Assembly (NCBI GenBank): GCA_016209345.1
Contig: JACQWH010000028.1
Coordinates: 1 to 24,641 of the forward strand
DNA: 24,641 nt
DNA from: Candidatus Uhrbacteria bacterium
GTDB lineage: Bacteria > Patescibacteriota > Patescibacteriia > JACQRZ01
Reading direction: 5' to 3'
Every line of letters starts with the position of its first letter. Position 1 is the first letter of the stretch. Positions 8,315 to 14,655 of the stretch are shown piece after piece. The translations under genes were made by a program, and so were the position numbers. The notes beneath the pieces are model-generated. The model saw only the letters and a list, made by a program, of their open reading frames with translations. It was not told the DNA's origin and did no database searches.

Positions 8315-9052
8315 CTAATACTCCACATCAACTCGACCGCTCAGAGGACTCAAGGTGACACTCTTGTGCCGGCCGCTTTTTATATCTTTCACATCAAATA
8401 GGACTTGCCGAACCGTAATGCCGGCAGGATGAGCGGGAAAATCAGCGTCGCCCGAAATGACAAAACGCACCCCGGGAGGCCTGGCTGCGATATCCAGTGA
8501 GGAAACAGTGCTTATGTAATCCCCGCTCGAATCCCTTATGCATGCGCCACTTGCGTCCTTGGCGCACGAGGTGTTGACGGCAGCAGCATCGTTGACTGCA
8601 TACGCGACACTTATCGCGTCAAGAATGATAGCTCCCGTGCCCGTTGCGTCGAGAGTGCGCGCATCTCCTATCTGTACGTCTTTTCTCCCCTGTCCGTCGG
8701 TGGTTGTACCGTCCCAGCGACCGATGAGCAGCTCTCCGCCCGCTCCGGCGGTATTCATATCCGCAAACATGAGCATCTTCTGCGGTAGGGTCGTCTCAAT
8801 ATGAATGCCAAAGCTTGCTGCCGTGGTATATTCCTTCGAGCCGCTTTGCGCGAATGTTTCTATCTGCCGCAACGCGTCACCGATACGGCGCGCGCTGAGC
8901 CGCAGCAATTCATTTTTCTCGCCGGAGCGGAAACTCATTGTCGTCACCGTCATAAGCAGCGAGAGAACGGCGATTGTCACCAGCATCTCTATGAGCGTAA
9001 ATCCACGCCGGTTCGATTCTTTTTTTTGTTTTGATTGCATATTGTGTGCCAT
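8315..9052 (-). CDS. Type IV pilus/type II secretion pseudopilin (GspH/FimT-like)
   Basis: 245 residues from ATG 9052, chosen over the ATG at 9103 because the longer form overlaps prepilin peptidase and because GGAAAG lies just upstream of 9052. The class III leader is clear: charged residues, then RRG|FTLIEMLVTIAVLSLLM, with cleavage after G17 and the conserved glutamate at mature position 5. After the hydrophobic helix comes a polar helix (RLSARRIGDALRQIETFAQSG) typical of GspH/FimT minor pilins, then a beta-rich domain with three cysteines and a tail ending RVDVEY. It is expected to be processed by the peptidase encoded 25 bp upstream and to assemble in the inner membrane as a minor pilin. 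Confidence 0.9.
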   Translation of the reverse strand: MAHNMQSKQKKESNRRGFTLIEMLVTIAVLSLLMTVTTMSFRSGEKNELLRLSARRIGDALRQIETFAQSGSKEYTTAASFGIHIETTLPQKMLMFADMNTAGAGGELLIGRWDGTTTDGQGRKDVQIGDARTLDATGTGAIILDAISVAYAVNDAAAVNTSCAKDASGACIRDSSGDYISTVSSLDIAARPPGVRFVISGDADFPAHPAGITVRQVLFDVKDIKSGRHKSVTLSPLSGRVDVEY

Positions 9053-9077
9053 ACTTTCCAATACCTCGAATTTCAAA

Positions 9078-9887
9078 TTAATACAAAAAAAAGCGATGGG
9101 CAAAATTTATTATCTGCTCGCCGTAAAGCAGCATAATCGCCGTGGCACCGCAGAGAAACGGACCAAACGGCATCTCGCTCTTCATTCCTTTTTTTTTCAA
9201 GGAAAGGAGTACAATCGCCACGCACGCCCCGACACTATATGCGATGAACAGCGCGTAGAGTATTTCTGGAAATCCAAGCATCACTCCCATCAACGCGCCA
9301 AGACGTATATCACCCCCGCCGATCCATACTCCCTTCGAAACGACATATTGAAGTGTGAAAAATCCGCCCCCCACCAAACCCGCGACAAGCAAAGATACCC
9401 AGGGCGAGGAAAAAACAAACAGATTGATGAGCAGGGCAATGGGAATGGCGGGAAGCGTCACGCTGTCCGGCACCAGTCCCCATCGTGCATCATAGACGAA
9501 CAACACTGTCAGTACAGCGAAAAAAACAAGTACTCTGACCAATGCGGCTATCGCCCCCATATCGCTGCCAAGAAGCAGCGCTTGCACAATACCGCCCGAA
9601 ACGCTTCCAAAAAAATGAGCATAGGATAGGACGAAAAGTATCCCCATACCGAACTCTACCAAAGGATACTGCCATGAAATCGCTTTTTTGCAATATCGGC
9701 ATCTCCCGCCCAGCAATACAAAGCTCACAATCGGGATAAGGTCTCCAGGGGACAACTCGTGTGTGCAGCGCACACACTTTGATCTCCCGCGCACGACCGA
9801 TTGCGATGCGTGAATGCGCCATATCACAGCATTGAGAAAACTACCGATGATGGTACCAAGGATAAATATGATTACGTATTCAAACAT
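9078..9887 (-). CDS. pilD: Prepilin peptidase / N-methyltransferase (A24 family)
   Basis: 269 residues from ATG 9887. A GTG at 9920 would add 11 residues but lies in the REP-like repeat, so it is rejected. PilD cleaves the leader of type IV prepilins and methylates the new N-terminus in the inner membrane. The N-terminal methylase-type domain has the two CxxC pairs of the zinc site (C38/C41 and C63/C66). The two catalytic aspartates of A24 peptidases are D133 (VYDARWGLVPD) and D193 in the GxGD motif (GGGDIRLGALMG). About eight hydrophobic helices are present. It is followed directly by its likely substrate, a pseudopilin; other substrates in the window are the pilin at 14037-14546 and unseen minor pilins. 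Confidence 0.95.
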   Translation of the reverse strand: MFEYVIIFILGTIIGSFLNAVIWRIHASQSVVRGRSKCVRCTHELSPGDLIPIVSFVLLGGRCRYCKKAISWQYPLVEFGMGILFVLSYAHFFGSVSGGIVQALLLGSDMGAIAALVRVLVFFAVLTVLFVYDARWGLVPDSVTLPAIPIALLINLFVFSSPWVSLLVAGLVGGGFFTLQYVVSKGVWIGGGDIRLGALMGVMLGFPEILYALFIAYSVGACVAIVLLSLKKKGMKSEMPFGPFLCGATAIMLLYGEQIINFAHRFFLY

Positions 9888-9900
9888 ACAAAATTCTTTA

Positions 9901-9948
9901 GGGCACGAAACGGGGCACACGAAACGGGGACAGTCACCGTTTTTTTTA
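9901..9948. repeat. REP-like palindrome of a second family (CGGGGACAGTCACCG)
   Basis: Two tandem GAAACGGGGCAC units (from about 9906) are followed by AAACGGGGACAGTCACCGTTT, a palindrome with an AAACGG/CCGTTT stem, then a run of T. It fills the spacer between pilD and the upstream gene. The arrangement of a short stem with an internal GACAGTC core parallels the GGTGTCAGGTACC repeats elsewhere in the window but the sequence is different. No transposase for this family is present here. Confidence 0.65.
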
Positions 9949-9949
9949 G

Positions 9950-10405
9950 TTAATCATCACATCTCATATCCCCAAGAAACGGGATGTCTTTTTTTGCACT
10001 ATATACTAGGTATGGTGTATCGGATCTTTCTTTGAATATCTTAAATTCACTTTCCCACGTAAACCAGGGTAGTTCGCCGGGCCACTCATCATCAAAGAAT
10101 AGTATGGCTAGAGGCAATGGCGCGCTGAAAGAATATGCATCCTGGATTTCTTGTTTTGAAAGCAAGGACGTTCGTACTTCTCCAACAACATAGGTACAGC
10201 GCCATGAACCATGCGTTGCTGGGCCGCCGAGATAGACAGCATCTGCGAGGACTTTCGATTCCGCGGGATGCTCGACGCGGGAGTACGCGCGTTTCAGCAT
10301 CCACAAGTTCATATCGTGAATTGGTACACCAAAGATAAAAAAATAAAGAAGGGTGCCGAAAAGAATAATCGGCGCCATTAATGATATGAAAATAATACGC
10401 TTCAT
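9950..10405 (-). CDS. Small membrane-anchored protein, unknown function
   Basis: 151 residues. Residues 4-26 (IIFISLMAPIILFGTLLYFFIFG) form an N-terminal anchor or uncleaved signal; the remainder is soluble, with two cysteine-free aromatic clusters (ELPWFTWESEF) and a WRCTYVV segment. No family was recognised. Its ATG overlaps the stop of the upstream lysozyme-like gene as ATGA (10402-10405), so translation of the two is coupled and they probably work at the same place, the outer face of the membrane. The same gene arrangement occurs at 23445-23448 with a DUF218 protein, though the two downstream proteins are not alike. The end abuts the REP-like repeat at 9901-9948. Confidence 0.7.
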   Translation of the reverse strand: MKRIIFISLMAPIILFGTLLYFFIFGVPIHDMNLWMLKRAYSRVEHPAESKVLADAVYLGGPATHGSWRCTYVVGEVRTSLLSKQEIQDAYSFSAPLPLAILFFDDEWPGELPWFTWESEFKIFKERSDTPYLVYSAKKDIPFLGDMRCDD

Positions 10406-11298
10406 ACAATCCAGCGTTTTGACATTGGATAAAATTCCTCATAGATTTGTTTCCCTCGCTCATTTGCATTCGGATTATTTTTTGGTTCCCCGTACCCCCT
10501 ATGATAGAGCGTGCCAATGATATCTGTTCGCGGCGAGAGATCAATATGCTCCGACCAAAAATCAATGACGAATCGAATGAACGCTGCTGCGAATCGCACG
10601 TTGTGTTTTGGCTGAATGAGGTAGTTGTAGAGATGCCTGCGCCCGGCATTAGTCAGGCGAGCATATGGCAAACGCGTATCTTTCGGGTTTGGATGATAAA
10701 TACCCCTTCGTATAAGATCGTGTGCAGTGTCGATCTTAACTTGTGCGACACCTATAGAAACGTTTACACCGACGATGTTACCTCCAAGCGCTTCGACTAT
10801 TGGCTCAAATGGAAACAGACGGGCAATTTCATCGATGATAATAGCGCCCAGCATCGCTGGATCGATAGAAAACTCCTTTGCGGCATCAAGAATATGTTTC
10901 TTGTGCGTGATGAATATCTTTTTTACGATCGCAGTCGGCATGCGGAGTAAATGTGGCTGGCCAACGGGTAGGATATATACAGAACCATCCGCCAATGAAG
11001 CGGCGTATAGTTTTATATAGCTGCTCATTGACTGCACACTGTGCGCGTTGCGCGCACCCTGCGCATAAGAGATTAATGCCTTGCTGGTAATAGACAGCGA
11101 CTTGAGCTCTTTCTCTCTGGGAACGTGTCGCAGGGTTCGAAGATAAACGCCTGTCACCTTTTGTACGGGGTAAATGTCTTCTATGGTGCCACGAAACGCC
11201 AGGGCAACCGCCGCTTTTAGCGTAAGCGGCGTCCCCTTATTTGTAACGAACACACTACTTTTGCGACGCGCATCGGTGATGACAAGTATGATGTTCAT
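10402..11298 (-). CDS. Lysozyme-like (putative lytic transglycosylase) protein, paralogue of the gene at 23445
   Basis: 298 residues from ATG 11298; a TTG at 11337 inside the repeat cluster would extend it and is rejected. The central part reads ILDAAKEFSIDPAMLGAIIIDE, a helix ending in a glutamate in the position of the catalytic acid of lysozyme-like transglycosylases. It is followed by VSIGVAQVK, corresponding to the second conserved block (SxGxxQ) of that fold, and then by RFAAAFIRFVIDFW and DIIGTLYHRG. The same blocks appear in the same order in the protein at 23445-24641. Such proteins cut or rearrange peptidoglycan; activity here is inferred from fold motifs only. No signal peptide is seen, which is odd for a murein enzyme. 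It is coupled by ATGA to the next gene. Confidence 0.72.
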   Translation of the reverse strand: MNIILVITDARRKSSVFVTNKGTPLTLKAAVALAFRGTIEDIYPVQKVTGVYLRTLRHVPREKELKSLSITSKALISYAQGARNAHSVQSMSSYIKLYAASLADGSVYILPVGQPHLLRMPTAIVKKIFITHKKHILDAAKEFSIDPAMLGAIIIDEIARLFPFEPIVEALGGNIVGVNVSIGVAQVKIDTAHDLIRRGIYHPNPKDTRLPYARLTNAGRRHLYNYLIQPKHNVRFAAAFIRFVIDFWSEHIDLSPRTDIIGTLYHRGYGEPKNNPNANERGKQIYEEFYPMSKRWIV

Positions 11299-11308
11299 AA
11301 ATAAATTG

Positions 11309-11417
11309 GTGTCAAGTCCGTGGGGAAAAGGTGTCAAGGAAAAGGGCAGAAAAGGTGCAGAAAAGGTGGCAGAAAAGGTGCAGAAAAGGTGCAGAAAAGG
11401 TGTCAGGTACCTTTTTA
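11309..11417. repeat. RAYT-associated repeat cluster A: five 11-nt tandem units plus GGTGTCAGGTACC palindrome
   Basis: GGTGTCAAG occurs twice (from 11309 and 11330). Then come five copies of GCAGAAAAGGT at 11346-11356, 11357-11367, 11369-11379, 11380-11390 and 11391-11401, the third separated from the second by a single extra G. The cluster ends with AAAAGGTGTCAGGTACCTTT, a palindrome-like unit with a 7-bp AAAAGGT/ACCTTTT stem. The last bases form the stop codon of the RAYT gene (TAA, 11417-11415). Confidence 0.85.
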
Positions 11418-12092
11418 AACCACCACTTTTTTCGGACGCCCTCTCGGCGTAACGGTTGATTGAATATTGAATGCTTTTATCATTGCATCACTCCACTCTT
11501 CATCTCCAAAGGGTTGCCCCCTGTTCACGGACGATCGTATTTTTTTTAATACATTATCTTCCTCTGGTTCCTTCAACCATTTCAGATAATCTCTGGGTGG
11601 TTGTGTCGTCCATGCGTCAAGAAGTTTTCGCTGGCGCGTTGTTCCATGTTCTCGTTGCCAAACACTCCCCCAATTCCAATCATCAACATTGCGAACGAGT
11701 CCAGCCCGGATCGGGTTTCGTTCAACATATCTGCATACCCAAAGAAAATACTCATCCGTTTGAACGGGAAATGCCTTATAGCGACCTTGATAAATATGAC
11801 CTGAACCAATGGAATTCTTTTGCGCATGCCAGCGCTGCGTGTGAGTTAATGTAAGCCAATGCATGAATTTTGAGAGATCGCCATCCTTCTGGGGCTCCAA
11901 GACAAGATGCCAATGATTTGGCATAATACAATATGAGAAGATAGAGACATGAATTCGTTCTTTCGCTTGTTCAAGGATTTCTTCAAAAAGCTGATAATCA
12001 CGTGGCGTATCAAAAATCTGCATTCGCGCATTTGCACGATTGATAACATGATAAACAATGCCGCCAACATTAATTCGATGCGCTCTCCCCAT
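11415..12092 (-). CDS. REP-associated tyrosine transposase (RAYT, Y1/IS200-like HUH)
   Basis: 225 residues from ATG 12092 (MGRAHRINVGGIVYHVINR). A longer frame from 12182 only translates repeat sequence. The HUH motif is HWH at residues 60-62 in MPNHWHLVL, the catalytic tyrosine is probably Y115 in DEYFLWVCRYVERNPIRAG, and YQGRYKAFPV at 101-110 is the usual RAYT block. RAYTs are single-strand endonucleases thought to move or maintain their partner palindromes rather than a classic IS. Both sides of this gene carry the GGTGTCAGGTACC repeat (11309-11417 and 12121-12169), and further copies are at 13907-13954 and inside the helicase gene, so this is very likely the partner enzyme. It overlaps the extended tail of tnpC by 23 bp. 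The catalytic residues appear intact. Confidence 0.95.
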   Translation of the reverse strand: MGRAHRINVGGIVYHVINRANARMQIFDTPRDYQLFEEILEQAKERIHVSIFSYCIMPNHWHLVLEPQKDGDLSKFMHWLTLTHTQRWHAQKNSIGSGHIYQGRYKAFPVQTDEYFLWVCRYVERNPIRAGLVRNVDDWNWGSVWQREHGTTRQRKLLDAWTTQPPRDYLKWLKEPEEDNVLKKIRSSVNRGQPFGDEEWSDAMIKAFNIQSTVTPRGRPKKVVV

Positions 12093-13719
12093 ATATAAAG
12101 TATAGCACAGTAAGTAAAAATAGAAAAAGGTACCTGACACCTTTTCCCTTTTCCCTGACACCTTTTCCCAAAGCAACCACATAGCGTTGACCCTGTGCAG
12201 TAAGAATCTTTGGTAACGTCTCCATGATATTCTGTCCTTTCAGTGCCATGGTTTGAACGATGCTCATGAGAACTGCATGGATGGAGGCGCCGTTGTTGCT
12301 TTGGCTTCCTCCTGATATTTTCCGTGCCAGCGCCATTGGTCTGATCTGCCGCTCCGCATGGTTATTGGTAAGGGGAACATTTTTGAAAAGGAGCGCTGTT
12401 AAAAGATTTGCATGTTGGTTTCTGATTCGTGTTTGGACTTTCTTGCTGTCTCTGCATTGGTATACTCTCGCTTCGATTGCCTCTAACTGTTTGAGGTGCT
12501 TGGCATGGGCAGCCTGTCGCGACACCATATCGAATGTACTTTCGACAAGAATGCTCAGCTCCGCAAACAGTGTGGTAAGCTCGGAATGGAGATCGGCCAC
12601 TTCTTTCGAGGCATGAGGTAACACCGCAAGCTCATGGCTGACTCGCAAGAGATGACTCCAACAACTTTGATGGTGTGCCGCGATGCACGCATATCCCGCA
12701 TAGTCATCACGGATGAGAACTGAAGATTGAGGACTTCCTTCCAATATGTTCTTTGGTACTCCTTTTCCTCGGGTTTCCTCGATGGTATAGTATGCCGCTT
12801 TCTGCGTGGCAAAGAGCCAACACCAATGGTTTTGTCCCTGTACTCTCCACGAGGTTTCATCGGCGTGCTTAACCTTTGCTTTTCGTATCTCTTGAAGGAT
12901 TTCAACGTACTGAGGGCCTGACTTCTTTTTCAATGTTCCAATGAGCTTTTGAACGCCTCCTTCGGTGATCTTGAGCCCATACAAGGAAAACGCGAGCTCC
13001 TTGATTTTTGCCAGTGGCGTTCTCATGCGATACTTCTGAATGAGGATCCAGCTTAAGAATGTAACCCCAAACCGTAATCCCGATACAGTCCCCTCTGGAA
13101 CACCCGACACCTCCTTCTCGCAATGCCCGCACCACTGTCGTTGGATGACATACCGAGTGACGACTGTCTTGGCGATCGGGATATCGGTAACGGTGCGCTC
13201 AGTGAAGGTATTCGTTTGAGTAACAGGATGTTCGCAGGTGGGGCAGTTGGTGAGATATATCTCTTTTTCACTATCGACAATGATCGGCCTCTTCCGTGAC
13301 ACCCCCCTGTGTCCCTCTTGGGCTCCGCGTTTGTTGTCGCTCTTTGGACGAGAGATCACGGAAGATTTGAAGATCATGCCCTGAAATTTGTCTTTGACCT
13401 CAGTGACGGCAGAGAGCTTGTCTTGCAGATCCTTGTTTTCCTGTTTGAGCCGTTCAATTTCATCAGCTAACGTCTTCTTGTCGTGTTCCAGATTTTTTAC
13501 CTTGTCTTCAAGGACGGCGCTTTTCTGTTTTTGGCTTTGCCATGCGTTCCATATACACGCAACCCTTTTCCGTAAGCCGCTGGCTTCATTGCGGAGTTTT
13601 CCCAGTTCGATCGTGACAGGGATATTCTCGATCATTCCTCCCGAGACGGCACTCCATTCATCGCGTTCTTGCGCTGTGAATCGCAGTTCTTTTTCTTGTA
13701 TGTTCAAGTCATTTTTCAT
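12070..13719 (-). CDS. tnpC: IS66-family transposase (TnpC), C-terminus extended through a repeat
   Basis: 549 residues. A coiled coil at about 55-110 is followed by the zinc-finger-like CPTC/CGHC pair (159-162, 197-200) and the DDE domain: D287 (HADET), D338 or D339 (RDDYAGY, then CWSHLLR) and E456 in NNHAERQIRPMALARKISGG. These match IS66 TnpC; no TnpA or TnpB partner is present, as in the ISBst12 type. The frame runs past YVVALGKG (about residue 520) into the REP-like repeat and ends 29 residues later, overlapping the RAYT start. The inverted copy at 13859-13897 ends the same peptide with GE and a stop, suggesting that the native stop was displaced. The start ATG 13719 has a good promoter upstream. 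Activity is plausible but the tail is aberrant. Confidence 0.93.
   Translation of the reverse strand: MKNDLNIQEKELRFTAQERDEWSAVSGGMIENIPVTIELGKLRNEASGLRKRVACIWNAWQSQKQKSAVLEDKVKNLEHDKKTLADEIERLKQENKDLQDKLSAVTEVKDKFQGMIFKSSVISRPKSDNKRGAQEGHRGVSRKRPIIVDSEKEIYLTNCPTCEHPVTQTNTFTERTVTDIPIAKTVVTRYVIQRQWCGHCEKEVSGVPEGTVSGLRFGVTFLSWILIQKYRMRTPLAKIKELAFSLYGLKITEGGVQKLIGTLKKKSGPQYVEILQEIRKAKVKHADETSWRVQGQNHWCWLFATQKAAYYTIEETRGKGVPKNILEGSPQSSVLIRDDYAGYACIAAHHQSCWSHLLRVSHELAVLPHASKEVADLHSELTTLFAELSILVESTFDMVSRQAAHAKHLKQLEAIEARVYQCRDSKKVQTRIRNQHANLLTALLFKNVPLTNNHAERQIRPMALARKISGGSQSNNGASIHAVLMSIVQTMALKGQNIMETLPKILTAQGQRYVVALGKGVREKGKGVRYLFLFLLTVLYFIYGESASN
12121..12169. repeat. RAYT-associated repeat cluster B
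   Basis: One complete AAAAAGGTACCTGACACCTTTT palindromic unit (with GGTACCTGACACC as core) is followed by a partial CTGACACCTTTTCCC. It lies between the RAYT start and the left inverted end of the IS66 element, in the opposite orientation to the cluster at 11309-11417, so the RAYT gene is bracketed by inverted copies. It is translated in the extended tail of tnpC. Confidence 0.85.
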
Positions 13720-13725
13720 GACTCA

Positions 13726-13754
13726 ATTATACCATATTTTCCTTTACATTGAAA
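13726..13754 (-). promoter_or_regulatory. Promoter for tnpC
   Basis: On the minus strand TTTCAA (13749-13754) and TATAAT (13726-13731, perfect) are separated by 17 nt. The -10 box ends only 6 nt before the ATG, so the transcript would have almost no leader. Confidence 0.55.
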
Positions 13755-13821
13755 GAAAAATGGGGATAACTCAGGGGTGGTTTTGGGGATGCTTTTACAT
13801 TAACATCCTTGTATTTTTTGA

Positions 13822-13897
13822 GAGTGTTTTACGAAGAATGCGGAATACTCCCTTGCCACGCAGGGACAGCGCTATGTGGTTGCTTTGGGAAAAGGTG
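13822..13897 (+). repeat. Inverted copy of the tnpC 3' end (right end of the IS66 element)
   Basis: Read on the plus strand, 13852-13893 encodes LATQGQRYVVALGKGE followed by TAG; tnpC on the other strand ends LTAQGQRYVVALGKG before running into repeat sequence. Some differences fall at third codon positions. An upstream in-frame TGA at 13819-13821 limits the open stretch to 24 codons. It is either the terminal inverted repeat of the element or the remnant of a second tnpC copy. Confidence 0.65.
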
Positions 13898-13906
13898 AAT
13901 AGTTAC

Positions 13907-13954
13907 GGAAAAAGGTACCTGACACCTTTTCCACCTTTTCCGCACCTTTTCCGC
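13907..13954. repeat. RAYT-associated repeat cluster C
   Basis: GGAAAAAGGTACCTGACACC followed by two CACCTTTTCCG-type 11-nt units, the reverse complement of the GCAGAAAAGGT tandem unit of cluster A (with G for A). It starts 9 bp outside the right inverted end of the IS66 element and precedes the pilin terminator. Confidence 0.82.
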
Positions 13955-13972
13955 AAAGTATTTAAAGAGATC

Positions 13973-14008
13973 ATAAAAAAGAACGCTCGGTATTCGCCGA
14001 GCGTTCTT
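13973..14008 (-). terminator. Rho-independent terminator of the pilin gene
   Basis: On the minus strand, a perfect 12-bp stem, AAGAACGCTCGG (13979-13990 on the plus strand) with its complement (13997-14008) around a 6-nt loop, is followed by a T-run (the A-run at 13975-13980). It lies about 30 bp after the pilin stop codon and would also shield the pilin transcript from the mobile block. Confidence 0.9.
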
Positions 14009-14036
14009 CTGATATGTGCCGTATCAAAAAAACTGA

Positions 14037-14546
14037 TTACGGTATTGCTGCCCCAACACATCCCTTTACAAGCAGTCCACCGGACTCGACATGGTTTGGA
14101 CCCTTTGTCAAACTCGCCGCGCCTGACTCAAGATTGAAACAAATCTGATAATCGGATGTCGAAGCAGCGGCGGTGCCAAGTTTATTTGCAATAGAATAAT
14201 TACATACCTTTGATACGTCAGGGGTTCCAACGTCACAGGCCAGATCTGTCGCCTTAGCGCTTGGATCGAGCAATTTTGCAAAATTGTTTGCCACCTCACC
14301 GGGACCCGTACATTTCGATGTCTTATCCAGTCCGGCACCGGCACATGTCACAAGCGCCTGATTCGGAGTGGATCCCTCTTCCGCTTCAAGAATAATAGAC
14401 ATCTGCTTGACGTCGGCAATACGTTTCGCGTCGCGTGCTTTCTGTCGGGCTGAGTTCAGAGATGCAACGCCGATGGATGCAAGAATACCGATGATGCCGA
14501 CCACCACCAGAAGCTCCACCAACGTAAAACCTTTTTTATTCTGCAT
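14037..14546 (-). CDS. Type IV major pilin-like protein
   Basis: 169 residues. The short leader MQNKKG is followed by FTLVELLVVVGIIGILASIGVASLNSARQKARDAKR, a canonical class III prepilin start: cleavage after G6, glutamate at mature position 5, and the hydrophobic helix continuing into the amphipathic arm. The globular part contains six cysteines and ends in a KGPNHVESGGLLVKGC segment typical of CPR pilins. The gene stands alone, with its own promoter and a strong terminator, as expected of an abundant structural pilin. PilC upstream and PilD elsewhere in the window complete part of the machine; PilB, PilT and PilM are not in the window. The start ATG 14546 has no clear Shine-Dalgarno. Confidence 0.94.
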   Translation of the reverse strand: MQNKKGFTLVELLVVVGIIGILASIGVASLNSARQKARDAKRIADVKQMSIILEAEEGSTPNQALVTCAGAGLDKTSKCTGPGEVANNFAKLLDPSAKATDLACDVGTPDVSKVCNYSIANKLGTAAASTSDYQICFNLESGAASLTKGPNHVESGGLLVKGCVGAAIP

Positions 14547-14584
14547 AGAATTACGTTAAAGTACCATTAATAATGAAATCTCGA

Positions 14585-14603
14585 GTGGACTATCTTATCC
14601 ACA
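14585..14603. promoter_or_regulatory. Small palindrome with DnaA-box match in the pilin leader
   Basis: GTGGA and TCCAC form a 5-bp stem around an 8-nt loop (14585-14602). The segment 14595-14603 reads TTATCCACA, a perfect match to the classical DnaA box. It falls between the predicted pilin -10 box and the pilin ATG. It is a single site, so regulation by DnaA is only a possibility. Confidence 0.3.
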
Positions 14604-14612
14604 CCTAGATAC

Positions 14613-14641
14613 AGTATATCACAATATAAAGGAAAAAAACA
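14613..14641 (-). promoter_or_regulatory. Predicted pilin promoter (extended -10)
   Basis: On the minus strand TGATATACT gives an extended -10 element (TATACT at 14613-14618 on the plus strand). There is no good -35 box, only a T-rich stretch at the expected distance. A start here would give a leader of about 60 nt before the pilin ATG. Confidence 0.4.
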
Positions 14642-14655
14642 GCGGGGGGTGTGGA

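Larger units (their letters stand above)
12159..13897 (-). mobile_element. IS66-type insertion element (ISBst12-like, tnpC only)
   Basis: The tnpC gene is bracketed by 39-bp inverted copies at 12159-12197 and 13859-13897 that match in 36 of 39 positions (core CCAAAGCAACCACATAGCG). They are the best candidates for the element's ends. The left copy also encodes the last native residues of TnpC. No 8-bp target duplication, which IS66 elements normally make, is visible outside these copies; the flanks on both sides are RAYT-type repeats, so one or both borders have probably been rearranged. Confidence 0.6.

Noticed and set aside
8805..9629. 274-codon plus-strand open frame
   Set aside because: It lies opposite the pseudopilin and pilD, both with clear motifs, and its translation (rich in Lys, Arg, His, Gln) matches nothing.
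9888..9920. GTG start and 11-residue extension of prepilin peptidase
   Set aside because: It falls in the REP-like repeat, and family members start at the following ATG.
9906..9948. Hairpin plus T-run considered as a plus-strand terminator
   Set aside because: No plus-strand gene ends nearby; it is better explained as a REP-like palindrome. On the minus strand the A-run precedes the hairpin, so it is not a terminator for the gene at 9950.
11346..11401. Tandem 11-nt repeats considered as a CRISPR array
   Set aside because: Units are contiguous with no unique spacers and no cas genes; they belong to the RAYT repeat.
12093..12182. 30-residue N-terminal extension of the RAYT
   Set aside because: It is entirely translated from the IS end and the repeat; RAYT homology starts at ATG 12092.
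13388..14137. 249-codon plus-strand frame spanning tnpC start, repeats and pilin end
   Set aside because: It crosses a promoter, repeats and a terminator and is antisense to two real genes; the part resembling MWLLWEKV is only the IS end in another frame.
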